Positions 1-5,597 of a DNA stretch of 5,597 nucleotides are shown here, one piece after another. The translations under genes and the position numbers were made by a program. The stretch's first letter is position 1. Every line of letters begins with the position of its first letter. Source of the stretch: Chryseobacterium gleum (GTDB taxonomy: Bacteria; Bacteroidota; Bacteroidia; UBA10329); contig CAMCFW010000169.1 in NCBI GenBank assembly GCA_945874195.1, positions 1-5,597 on the forward strand. The letters run 5' to 3'. Below the pieces are notes generated by a model. It searched no databases and was not told the DNA's origin. It saw only the letters and a list, made by a program, of their open reading frames with translations.

Positions 1-1
1 T

Positions 2-796
2 TCTAACAACTCACTGCAATTGAGTTATAGCCGCAGGATCAGGCGTCCAGGTTTCCGCGAACTTATTCCATTCATGAGTCTGTCAGATAATCGCAACATT
101 CGCGCTGGAAACCCGAACATCCTTCCTGTTTTCACACATTCGGCAGAACTTGGCCATCTGAAAACATGGACGAATGGAACGCTCCTCAGCACCATATACT
201 ATCGACACAGCGATGGCGTGATAGAAAACATTGCCCGAGCTGATTCCACGGGCATCATCACCTCCTTCCCTGTAAACCTTAGCACTTCAGATGCTGCCGG
301 ACTGGAGCTAAGCTTTTCGTACAGCATTTTCAAATGGTGGCGCACCACGCTGAACGCCAACCTCTATTATTCGAAGACGAACGGAAAATATGAAGAGCAA
401 CTCTTTTATGCCGAGACCTTTGCTGCCAATGGACGATTTACCACCAAATGGACCGTTTGGAAGAAATTGGACATCCAGACCTCATTCATGTATCATGCGC
501 CTCAGGCCACACCGCAAGGCCGAAGTTTGAGCATGTATTCGTGGGATGCCGGACTGGCCTTGGACGTTTTGAAAGGAAACGGCACCATTACATTCAGCGC
601 CCGCGACCTTCTCAATTCCCGCAGAAGGCGATGGGAAGTGAACACCCCGACCTTGGTTTCCACCAACGATTTTCAATGGCGTGCGCGTCAATTCGTGCTC
701 AGTTTCTCCTATCGACTCAATCAGAAGAAGAAACGAGGAGGCCGAGGCGATGGCGGTGGCTCTGGTGGTTCGGAAGATGGAGGAGGTGAGTTCTAA
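2..796 (+). CDS. TonB-dependent receptor-like outer-membrane beta-barrel protein, C-terminal part (5' end outside window)
   Basis: The reading frame is open from the first bases, so only the last 264 residues are present; the TTG at 20 is internal and not a start. Near the left edge is a run beginning YSRRIRRPGF, followed by LSDNRNIRAGNPNILP and THSAELGHLKTW. This is the signature of the Bacteroidota outer-membrane beta-barrel family (Pfam PF14905 type, related to TonB-dependent receptors). The rest alternates short amphipathic strands rich in Tyr, Phe and Trp with polar loops, as expected of a barrel (for example TLNANLYYSKTNGKYEEQ, then FVLSFSYRLN as the likely last strand). After that strand comes a Lys/Arg then Gly/Asp-rich tail ending in Phe, which is common in this family. 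The plug domain and signal peptide would lie upstream, so transport by TonB energy and any substrate cannot be judged. The family call is confident; the function is not known. Confidence 0.88.
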   Translation, partial: SNNSLQLSYSRRIRRPGFRELIPFMSLSDNRNIRAGNPNILPVFTHSAELGHLKTWTNGTLLSTIYYRHSDGVIENIARADSTGIITSFPVNLSTSDAAGLELSFSYSIFKWWRTTLNANLYYSKTNGKYEEQLFYAETFAANGRFTTKWTVWKKLDIQTSFMYHAPQATPQGRSLSMYSWDAGLALDVLKGNGTITFSARDLLNSRRRRWEVNTPTLVSTNDFQWRARQFVLSFSYRLNQKKKRGGRGDGGGSGGSEDGGGEF

Positions 797-828
797 AAAC
801 TGACTCACGCTTGCAAGTGGCGAACAAT

Positions 829-860
829 CCAGGAAATTGAATGTTCCATTTCCCGGTTTT
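829..860 (+). terminator. Weak candidate terminator after the barrel gene
   Basis: Arms CCAGGAAAT (829-837) and ATTTCCCGG (848-856) pair over nine positions with one A/C mismatch, around a 10-base loop, followed by TTTT at 857-860. It starts 32 bases after the barrel stop codon at 794-796, the right place for a terminator. The stem is interrupted and the T run short, so this is only a candidate. It is the only structure seen in the 143-base gap before the protease gene. No convincing Bacteroidota promoter (TTTG, about 19 bases, TAnnTTTG) was found in that gap. Confidence 0.3.
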
Positions 861-939
861 ATGACCAGAAAACGGTAGATCGAAGACAAAATTCTTATCC
901 ATCAATTGATACATTGCGATCACCAAACCAAAGATCCAA

Positions 940-3654
940 ATGAAAAAACTCTGCGTACTCTTTACGTTCCTTGCCGTTTCTGTCTTCGCTTTCGCGCAGC
1001 AAATGCCCACCAGTTTCACCAACACCCAAGTGTCGAGAGACGTTGCGCTGGTAGAAATGCCTGCCCTTGATGTGGCCACGCTGATGACCGAAGACGAGAT
1101 CAACATGGCTTCCAAGATCGGACCTTATAAGTTTGGAGAAAATATCGATGTTGACCTTAACATGAACAACTCAGGAAGTTGGGAGCAGTTGAAAAAAGGA
1201 AGACTTTGGAGACTGGCCATCCGATCCAACGGATCCTATTCGCTGAATTTCATATTCGATGATTTCTTCATTCCCGAAGGAGCCTTCTTTCACCTTTATA
1301 ATGAAGACCACACGCAGGTGTTGGGCCCATACACCGCTGCCGAGAATAACTTGGAACGTAGTTTCGGCACCTTTCCTATTCCTGGCGAACTCGTCTATTT
1401 GGAATATTATGAGCCTTTCGGAGTTCAAGGATCTTTGGCTTTGGCTTCTGTGACACACGCCTACCGCGACCTTTTTGCCCACTACGATGAATCGCGAGGC
1501 GGACTTGGCGGAAGCGGGGCCTGCAACAATAACATCAATTGCCCTGAAGGAGCCAACTGGCAGGTAGATAAGCGTTCGGTGGCCATTATCATTGTGGGTG
1601 GCTCGGGATCATGCACAGGGGCCATGGTAAACAACACAGCTCAGAACGGGACTCCATATTTTCTGACCGCCAACCATTGTTTGGGTGGAAACCTGAATAC
1701 CTGGAGTTTCAAGTTCAACTACGAAAGCACTGGCTGCACCAATGCAGGAGCACCGAACTTGAACAGTGGATTCATTACCACTGGCGCTACCCTTAGGGCC
1801 AGCAATGCAGGTTCTGATTTTGGTCTGCTTCAACTCAATTCAACACCGCCTGCATCGCATAACGTGTATTATGCTGGGTGGGACCGTTCGGGCACCACTC
1901 CAACCAACCAGATCGCTATTCATCATCCTTCTGGCGATATCAAAAAGATCTCTTTCGATAATGATCCCGCAACCACTGCCACATTCGGAGGTGCGACCAC
2001 TTGGCACATTGGCGACTGGGAAGATGGAACTACCGAGCCGGGTTCTTCTGGGTCTCCATTATTCGATCAGAACCATCGCATCATAGGGCAGCTTTATGGC
2101 GGTACGGCCAGTTGTAGCAATAACATAGACGATTACTATGGAAAATTCAACGTGAGCTGGAATGGAAACAGTGCCTCTACCCGACTTCGCGATTGGCTGG
2201 ACCCACAGAACACTGGAGCCAACACGTTGGATGGATTCGACCCGAATCAACCAACAGTTACAGTTGATGCCGGTGCGAATGGACTTTCTGGAGTTGAAAA
2301 CAATGCAACTGTCTGCGACACAGAGGTCACACCTGTTTTCACTCTGAAGAACGCAGGGCAGAACAACCTCACAGCCGCCACCATCAATTGGGAAATTGAC
2401 AACGTGGCCCAAACACCTTACCTCTGGACCGGAAACCTGACCACCAACCAAACCGCGAACATCACTTTCCCAACACAAACTTTTGTTGCTGGAACTCATA
2501 CTATGGAATTCAGCATTGCAAGTGCCAACAACGGCACCGATCTGAATGCTACGAACGATGCCGTTTCTGTGAGCTTCACCATAGTTGATGGTGGTGAAGT
2601 GAACGTGGTGATCGTTACAGACAACTACGGGGATGAAACTACTTGGGAAATTGAAGATGCATCGAATAACGTGGTTGCTTCGGGGAGTGGGTACGGCAAC
2701 AACACTCAATACACTATACCATCCTGCTTGGCTGATGGCTGCTATACCTTCACCATTTACGATGAATATGGTGATGGGATCTGCTGCCAATTTGGCAACG
2801 GAAGCTATGAGTTGCTTTCTCCTGAAGGCGATGTGGTAGGTGACGGTGCGCAATTCGGAGATGACGAGTCGGTGCAATTCTGTCTACCGTTTGTTGTTAC
2901 TCCTCCAGTTGCAGCCTTCACAGCACCCGATACTGAACTCTGTAAAGGACAGAGTATCACCTACACCAACAATAGCACGCCTACCACTGGTGCAACTTAT
3001 GCTTGGACCTTCGAAGGAGGGTCTCCCGCTTCGAGCACTGCAGCCACGCCAACCGTCACTTACAACACGGTCGGAACGTTCGATGTAGGTCTAACGGTCA
3101 CAAACTCGAATGGAAACAACAGCAGTTCTCAGAACAACTACATCACCGTTAACCCTACGCCAACTGCTTCGAGCAGCGGAACTGATGAGAATCTGTGGAC
3201 GGGAGGAAATAACGGAACCGCAACGGTAGTGGCTTCTGGAGGCACACAACCTTACAGCTATTCTTGGACAAATGGCGGTGGAAATCAAGCGGAAGCAACC
3301 GGATTGGATGCAGGAACATACACTGCAACCGTAACGGACGCCAATGGCTGTCAGGCCACCACAACCGTGACGATCGGGAATAATGTTGGCATCAACGACC
3401 TGGCACTTGCAGCCGCAATCAACATTTACCCAAATCCCACAGAAGGGATCATAATGGTTGATTTCCCGAAGGAACTTGGTGTTTTAACCTTCACCGTTAC
3501 AGACATGATCGGACAGGAAGTGAGAAGGGTCGCTGCATCTAACCTTGACCGCAGCAGCATCGATCTAAGCGGATTGGTGGAAGGCGTATATCATCTGAAC
3601 GTATTTACTTCGGAAAGCACGGCAACCAAAAAGATCGTCTATCTGAAAAATTGA
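940..3654 (+). CDS. Secreted lysyl-endopeptidase-like serine protease with PKD, SprB-like repeat and T9SS type A sorting domain
   Basis: Predicted 904-residue extracellular serine endopeptidase. Residues 1-19 are a Sec signal peptide (MKK, hydrophobic core, AFA before Q20). Residues 20 to about 189 resemble a beta-rich pro-region. The protease domain spans about 190-435, with triad His246 (LTANHC), Asp293 (SDFGLL) and Ser370 (GSSGSP). Compared from memory with Achromobacter lysyl endopeptidase, His246 and Cys195, 201, 225 and 247 all fit a constant offset of 189, and the ending RLRDWLDPQNTGA also matches. Asp398 aligns with that enzyme's Lys-selecting Asp225, so cleavage after Lys is inferred. 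A stalk follows: CARDB-like (about 439-548), YGDGICC domain (about 551-650), PKD (about 656-738) and SprB-like repeat (about 745-812). The T9SS tail (about 826-904) starts INIYPNPTEG and ends KKIVYLKN, implying outer-membrane passage by type IX secretion and surface attachment or release. The ATG directly precedes the signal peptide; the bases before it are A-rich without a Shine-Dalgarno motif. Confidence 0.93.
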   Translation: MKKLCVLFTFLAVSVFAFAQQMPTSFTNTQVSRDVALVEMPALDVATLMTEDEINMASKIGPYKFGENIDVDLNMNNSGSWEQLKKGRLWRLAIRSNGSYSLNFIFDDFFIPEGAFFHLYNEDHTQVLGPYTAAENNLERSFGTFPIPGELVYLEYYEPFGVQGSLALASVTHAYRDLFAHYDESRGGLGGSGACNNNINCPEGANWQVDKRSVAIIIVGGSGSCTGAMVNNTAQNGTPYFLTANHCLGGNLNTWSFKFNYESTGCTNAGAPNLNSGFITTGATLRASNAGSDFGLLQLNSTPPASHNVYYAGWDRSGTTPTNQIAIHHPSGDIKKISFDNDPATTATFGGATTWHIGDWEDGTTEPGSSGSPLFDQNHRIIGQLYGGTASCSNNIDDYYGKFNVSWNGNSASTRLRDWLDPQNTGANTLDGFDPNQPTVTVDAGANGLSGVENNATVCDTEVTPVFTLKNAGQNNLTAATINWEIDNVAQTPYLWTGNLTTNQTANITFPTQTFVAGTHTMEFSIASANNGTDLNATNDAVSVSFTIVDGGEVNVVIVTDNYGDETTWEIEDASNNVVASGSGYGNNTQYTIPSCLADGCYTFTIYDEYGDGICCQFGNGSYELLSPEGDVVGDGAQFGDDESVQFCLPFVVTPPVAAFTAPDTELCKGQSITYTNNSTPTTGATYAWTFEGGSPASSTAATPTVTYNTVGTFDVGLTVTNSNGNNSSSQNNYITVNPTPTASSSGTDENLWTGGNNGTATVVASGGTQPYSYSWTNGGGNQAEATGLDAGTYTATVTDANGCQATTTVTIGNNVGINDLALAAAINIYPNPTEGIIMVDFPKELGVLTFTVTDMIGQEVRRVAASNLDRSSIDLSGLVEGVYHLNVFTSESTATKKIVYLKN
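1507..2244 (+). other. Catalytic domain of the protease (family S1, lysyl endopeptidase-like)
   Basis: Codes for about residues 190-435. Six cysteines (195, 201, 225, 247, 266, 392) correspond in order to the six of Achromobacter protease I (6, 12, 36, 58, 80, 216), which form three disulfides there, so the same pairing 195-392, 201-266 and 225-247 is predicted. The likely mature start is the glycine-rich GGSGAC segment, just after a basic residue (Arg186), so removal of the pro-region by cleavage nearby is plausible. The AIHHPSGDIKKIS segment also matches the family. The reference numbering is recalled, not aligned here. Confidence 0.85.
2590..2889 (+). other. Cys-containing 'YGDGICC' accessory domain in the protease stalk
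   Basis: Codes for about residues 551-650. It begins with VTDNYGDETTWEI, continues with ASNNVVASG and TIPSCLADGCYTFTIYDEYG, then DGICCQFGNGSYEL, and ends near SVQFCL. Cysteines lie at 596, 601, 615, 616 and 648, with many Asp, Asn and Gly residues. From general knowledge this pattern recurs as an accessory domain in secreted multidomain proteins of Bacteroidota, but I do not recall an established name or function. A beta-sandwich held by disulfides and perhaps calcium is inferred from composition only. Confidence 0.6.
2905..3153 (+). other. PKD domain of the protease stalk
   Basis: Codes for about residues 656-738. It shows the usual PKD elements: an opening PVAAFTAPDTELCKGQSIT, then YAWTFEGGSPASS in place of the common WDFGDG core, then TVTYNTVGTFDVGLTVTNSNG and the closing strand NNYITV. 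PKD domains are beta-sandwiches of extracellular proteins that commonly act as spacers or in binding to polymers. Here it separates the catalytic part from the sorting tail. Confidence 0.85.
3172..3375 (+). other. SprB-like repeat unit
   Basis: Codes for about residues 745-812. The diagnostic segments are SGGTQPYSYSWTNGG, then GLDAGTYTATVTDANGC and the closing TTTVTI, as in the short repeats named after the gliding adhesin SprB. Only one unit is present, so it is probably a stalk spacer and not an adhesin array. It lacks the usual early Cys of the unit (ENLWTGGNNGTATV replaces the common CfGgndGsatv form). Confidence 0.75.
3415..3651 (+). other. T9SS type A C-terminal sorting domain
   Basis: Codes for residues 826-904. 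It has the three hallmark parts: IYPNPTEG at the start, a central TDMIGQEV followed by IDLSGLVEGVYHLNV, and a basic end KKIVYLKN. This is the Por-secretion tail (PF18962 type) recognised by the type IX system and normally removed during export by the PorU sortase. Its presence shows that the host has a type IX system, although no T9SS machinery gene is in the window. Confidence 0.95.
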
Positions 3655-3667
3655 GTTTGAGCAAAGC

Positions 3668-3709
3668 AGAATGGCCCTTTCGAGTTATCGAAGGGGCCAT
3701 TCTTTTTTT
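3668..3709 (+). terminator. Strong intrinsic terminator of the protease gene
   Basis: A 16-base arm (3668-3683) pairs with 3688-3703 over its whole length, with one G-U pair, around the 4-base loop GTTA, and runs straight into seven T residues (3703-3709). It starts 14 bases after the protease stop codon. This is a textbook rho-independent terminator and marks the protease as the end of its transcript. Confidence 0.93.
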
Positions 3710-3739
3710 CAATCCTTAAGCGTCTCTTAACCACCTATC

Positions 3740-4198
3740 ATGAAACATATCTCCTTTCTGGTCATTGTCATTCTATTTTCAGCTTGCAAGAACAGCGGAA
3801 ATTCGACTTCAAATGAAAGCAATACGAAATCGGAAAAGGCAAAAGAGGTCAGCGAAATTGTAATTGACAAAAGCAGAGGCCCAGCGGCAGCACCTGATTT
3901 CAGCGTACTTAAATGGTCGGCCGAAGGAGATGTGTTGGAAGTTATTGTCAGATATTCGGGAGGGTGCGGAAAGCACAGTTTCAATGCCTATTTCTCTGGT
4001 GCGTGGATGAAAAGTTTGCCGGCCAAAGCGGTGATCGAACTAGAACATCTGAACCACGATAACGATGCATGCAGAAGTTTGATAAAAGACACGTTGAGGT
4101 TCAATCTAAGTCCGATAAAATACCCGGGAGCCAAGGAAGTGGTGGTGAAATGGGCCGGAGACCCCATGACAGAGACCAGCTATCGATACGAAAACTAA
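3740..4198 (+). CDS. Small outer-envelope lipoprotein of unknown function
   Basis: Predicts a 152-residue protein. Residues 1-16 form a lipoprotein signal: MKH, a hydrophobic stretch, then a FSAC lipobox with Cys16 as the lipidated residue. A Ser/Asn/Lys/Glu-rich linker (about 17-45) would hold the folded part away from the membrane. The folded part (about 52-152) is beta-rich, has no recognisable enzyme motif, and carries two notable segments: YSGGCGKHSF (residues 72-81) and LEHLNHDNDAC (residues 101-111), followed by LRFNLSPIKY. Cys76 and Cys111 could form a disulfide, or with His79 and His103/His106 bind a metal. I recall similar GGC-xx-H-xF plus D-x-C patterns in other Bacteroidota lipoproteins but no named family. 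The ATG is chosen because it gives the signal peptide directly; no Shine-Dalgarno motif precedes it. It lies 30 bases after the T run of the upstream terminator. Confidence 0.85.
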   Translation: MKHISFLVIVILFSACKNSGNSTSNESNTKSEKAKEVSEIVIDKSRGPAAAPDFSVLKWSAEGDVLEVIVRYSGGCGKHSFNAYFSGAWMKSLPAKAVIELEHLNHDNDACRSLIKDTLRFNLSPIKYPGAKEVVVKWAGDPMTETSYRYEN

Positions 4199-4200
4199 AG

Positions 4201-5079
4201 TCAGATCTCCCTTACCTGCTTTGACAGCGTGGCACGAAGCGAATCTGACACAGGGACCAGCGGCAGACGCATGTGTTCTTCGCAAACGCCCAATTCCCTG
4301 AGTGCGCACTTCACTCCACCAGGATTTCCTTCAACAAATAGTAGGTTGACAAGGTCGAACAGACGGTAATGAAGTTTACGGGCCGCTTCAAGATCACCAG
4401 CCAAAGATGCTCGAATCATGTCTGAAAAATGCCTTGGAAAAGCATTTGCAACAACCGAGATCACACCATCACCTCCCGATGCAATAAGCGGCAGACTGAA
4501 ATTGTCATCACCCGAAAGGACCAGAAAACCGCTCGGTCGGTCTTTTATGATCTTCATGCATTGGTCGAGACTTCCAGAAGCCTCTTTCATGGCGATGATG
4601 TTGTCGAAATCGTGCGCTAAGCGAAGTGTGGTTTCGGCTGTCATATTCGAACTTGTTCGGCTCGGAACATTGTAGAGGATGATTGGAAGCGTGGAGGCAA
4701 ATGAAATGGCCTCATAGTGAGCGTAGATACCGTTCTGAGTCGGTTTGTTGTAGGCCGGAGACACCGAAAGTATGCCCGAAAGTCCAGTGGTGTTCAAAGT
4801 GTTCAGCTGCGCACAGACCTCGCTCGTGTTGTTTCCACCAACCCCAAGCACAACGGGAACACGTCCATCGTTGGCCCTGATGATGCAATCAAGCACATCT
4901 TCCTTCTCCTGTTTACCAAGTGTTACACTCTCGCCTGTGGTGCCAAGAACTACCAGATATTCAACGCCACCGCTCACGATGTGGTCGGTCAATCGTTCCA
5001 GGTGTTCGAACTGGATGTTTCCTTCGGCATCGAACGGTGTAACCATGGCCACCCCCGTTCCTTTCAGTTTGTCTTTCAT
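4201..5079 (-). CDS. dapA: 4-hydroxy-tetrahydrodipicolinate synthase
   Basis: DapA condenses pyruvate with aspartate 4-semialdehyde to give 4-hydroxy-tetrahydrodipicolinate, the first committed step to diaminopimelate (peptidoglycan) and lysine. It is a cytoplasmic TIM-barrel enzyme, usually a tetramer. At 292 residues it has the normal length (E. coli DapA is also 292). Visible active-site features are GTTGES (46-51, with Thr47 and Thr48), Tyr110, YNVPSRT with Tyr136 and Arg141, and the Schiff-base Lys165 in MKEASG. GGDGVISV (202-209) and the GNPGGVK segment (251-257) are also typical. The start is the ATG whose complement is at 5077-5079, which gives the expected MKDKLKGTGVAMVTPF beginning. 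It follows the DUF6913-like gene by 22 bases on the same strand and is probably co-transcribed with it. Close family members such as N-acetylneuraminate lyase are less likely because the DapA-type Arg141 and GTTGES context are intact. Confidence 0.96.
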   Translation of the reverse strand: MKDKLKGTGVAMVTPFDAEGNIQFEHLERLTDHIVSGGVEYLVVLGTTGESVTLGKQEKEDVLDCIIRANDGRVPVVLGVGGNNTSEVCAQLNTLNTTGLSGILSVSPAYNKPTQNGIYAHYEAISFASTLPIILYNVPSRTSSNMTAETTLRLAHDFDNIIAMKEASGSLDQCMKIIKDRPSGFLVLSGDDNFSLPLIASGGDGVISVVANAFPRHFSDMIRASLAGDLEAARKLHYRLFDLVNLLFVEGNPGGVKCALRELGVCEEHMRLPLVPVSDSLRATLSKQVREI

Positions 5080-5101
5080 GCAACTTAACTATAAAGAGTA
5101 A

Positions 5102-5597
5102 TCAGTTGGTTGTGCGTCTTGCGCTGTCGATCATATCCAGATATCGCTTTGTCTGAGTGATGAAGAACTCAAGTTCGGTCTTGTCGTCCACTTCGATCAT
5201 CAGGTCATAGAACTCCTCGAGCCCTGCACCGTATCTACCGACCTTGAATTTCGCTTTCGACAGACCAACTAAGAACAGAAACGGAATGAACCGTTCCACT
5301 CTTAGGTCGATGAGAATATCAAAGGATTCTTTGGTGAAGCCCGATACCTTTTCTCCCTGCGGACGGAAATACCAATTCAGCTCTTCCTTCGAGAAAAAAT
5401 CGAAATCCTGACTGGTCTGAAGAAAAGAGGCTACCTCAACCTTCGGAACAAAACCAAGTGCCTTTATCTTTCTCTTTCCGCCATCGCGAAGCAGTTCAGA
5501 GAATTCCCTGACCAGTTTGAACGCCTTTTCGCCATCTGCATTGAAGAGGATGCCAATGGTCTTTGCATCCTCCAATCGAACTCCCACAGACTGTCGG
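5102..5597 (-). CDS. DUF6913-like small cytoplasmic protein, N-terminus outside window
   Basis: The frame is open through the right edge, so the protein is partial. A GTG at 5587 could be read as a start, but the frame continues upstream (RQS before it), and the segment VRLEDAKTIGILFNADGE looks internal, as in family members with a short basic N-terminal stretch before it. About 164 residues are visible. Features are an opening beta strand (TIGILFN), a mixed alpha/beta body, DFDFFSKEELNWYFRPQGE, FDILIDLRVERFIPFLFLVG, then LSKAKFKVGRYG and a C-terminal helix ending KRYLDMIDSARRTTN. This layout matches what I recall of DUF6913, a Bacteroidota family of about 170-180 residues with no known function. 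There is no signal peptide or membrane span in the visible part; the hydrophobic stretch near FIPFLFLVG is short and likely buried. It lies 22 bases upstream of dapA on the same strand. Confidence 0.7.
   Translation of the reverse strand, partial: RQSVGVRLEDAKTIGILFNADGEKAFKLVREFSELLRDGGKRKIKALGFVPKVEVASFLQTSQDFDFFSKEELNWYFRPQGEKVSGFTKESFDILIDLRVERFIPFLFLVGLSKAKFKVGRYGAGLEEFYDLMIEVDDKTELEFFITQTKRYLDMIDSARRTTN

Noticed and set aside
779..787. Strong Shine-Dalgarno-like GGAGGAGGT at the end of the barrel gene
   Set aside because: It arises from the Gly codons of the protein tail; no start codon with a meaningful frame follows at a suitable distance.
910..917. TACATTGC as a possible -7 promoter element for the protease
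   Set aside because: Only four of the six fixed bases of TAnnTTTG match and no TTTG is found about 19 bases upstream.
717..1115. Minus-strand open frame across the intergenic region before the protease
   Set aside because: It overlaps the end of the barrel gene and the protease signal peptide, and the translation has no family resemblance or start signal.
2059..2877. Long open frame (272 codons) on the minus strand within the protease gene
   Set aside because: It lies wholly antisense to a clearly coding, domain-rich frame; its translation shows no recognisable domain and its existence follows from the codon use of the plus-strand gene.
3716..3730. Small inverted repeat TTAAG-CGTCT-CTTAA just before the lipoprotein gene
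   Set aside because: Five-base arms of this composition are expected by chance; there is no second copy or other sign of an operator.
4418..5101. Several plus-strand open frames opposite dapA
   Set aside because: They are shadows of the DapA reading frame, which has all its catalytic residues; none has a recognisable product.
5585..5587. GTG as the start of the DUF6913-like gene
   Set aside because: The frame stays open to the window edge and the family normally has residues before this point, so the real start is most likely outside the window.

Overview
The window looks like an ordinary chromosomal segment of a Bacteroidota bacterium, probably Flavobacteriales-like. The evidence is a type IX secretion (T9SS) type A sorting domain, a SprB-type repeat, a TonB-dependent outer-membrane barrel of the Bacteroidota 'outer membrane beta-barrel' family, a short-signal lipoprotein, and A-rich start regions without clear Shine-Dalgarno motifs. 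No RNA gene, mobile element, CRISPR array or phage feature was found.

Layout, left to right. (1) Positions 2-796 (+) hold the C-terminal part of a TonB-dependent-receptor-like outer-membrane barrel ending in a Gly/Lys/Arg/Asp-rich tail. (2) Positions 797-939 are a short intergenic stretch with a weak hairpin that may be the barrel gene's terminator. (3) Positions 940-3654 (+) encode a 904-residue secreted serine protease. Its order is signal peptide, pro-region, a protease domain closely resembling Achromobacter lysyl endopeptidase, a CARDB-like domain, a Cys-containing 'YGDGICC' domain, a PKD domain, a SprB-like repeat and a T9SS sorting tail. (4) Positions 3668-3709 hold a strong intrinsic terminator. 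(5) Positions 3740-4198 (+) encode a small lipoprotein of unknown function with a Cys/His pattern. (6) On the minus strand, 5102-5597 holds most of a small cytoplasmic protein (DUF6913-like, N-terminus outside the window). It is followed after 22 bases by dapA (5079-4201), encoding 4-hydroxy-tetrahydrodipicolinate synthase. dapA and the lipoprotein gene converge with only 2 bases between their stop codons.

How the genes fit together. The left half is envelope and secretion: an outer-membrane barrel, a protease that would cross the inner membrane by Sec and the outer membrane by T9SS, and a lipoprotein. The right half is cytoplasmic metabolism: DapA makes the first committed step to diaminopimelate and lysine, and the small upstream gene is probably co-transcribed with it. 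Nothing ties the two halves functionally.

I did not find a previously undescribed multi-gene system. The points most worth checking are the protease's substrate pocket (the Lys-selecting Asp is kept but two pocket aromatics are changed), the unnamed Cys-rich domain in its stalk, the Cys/His pattern of the lipoprotein, and the likely loss of lysine feedback in DapA.
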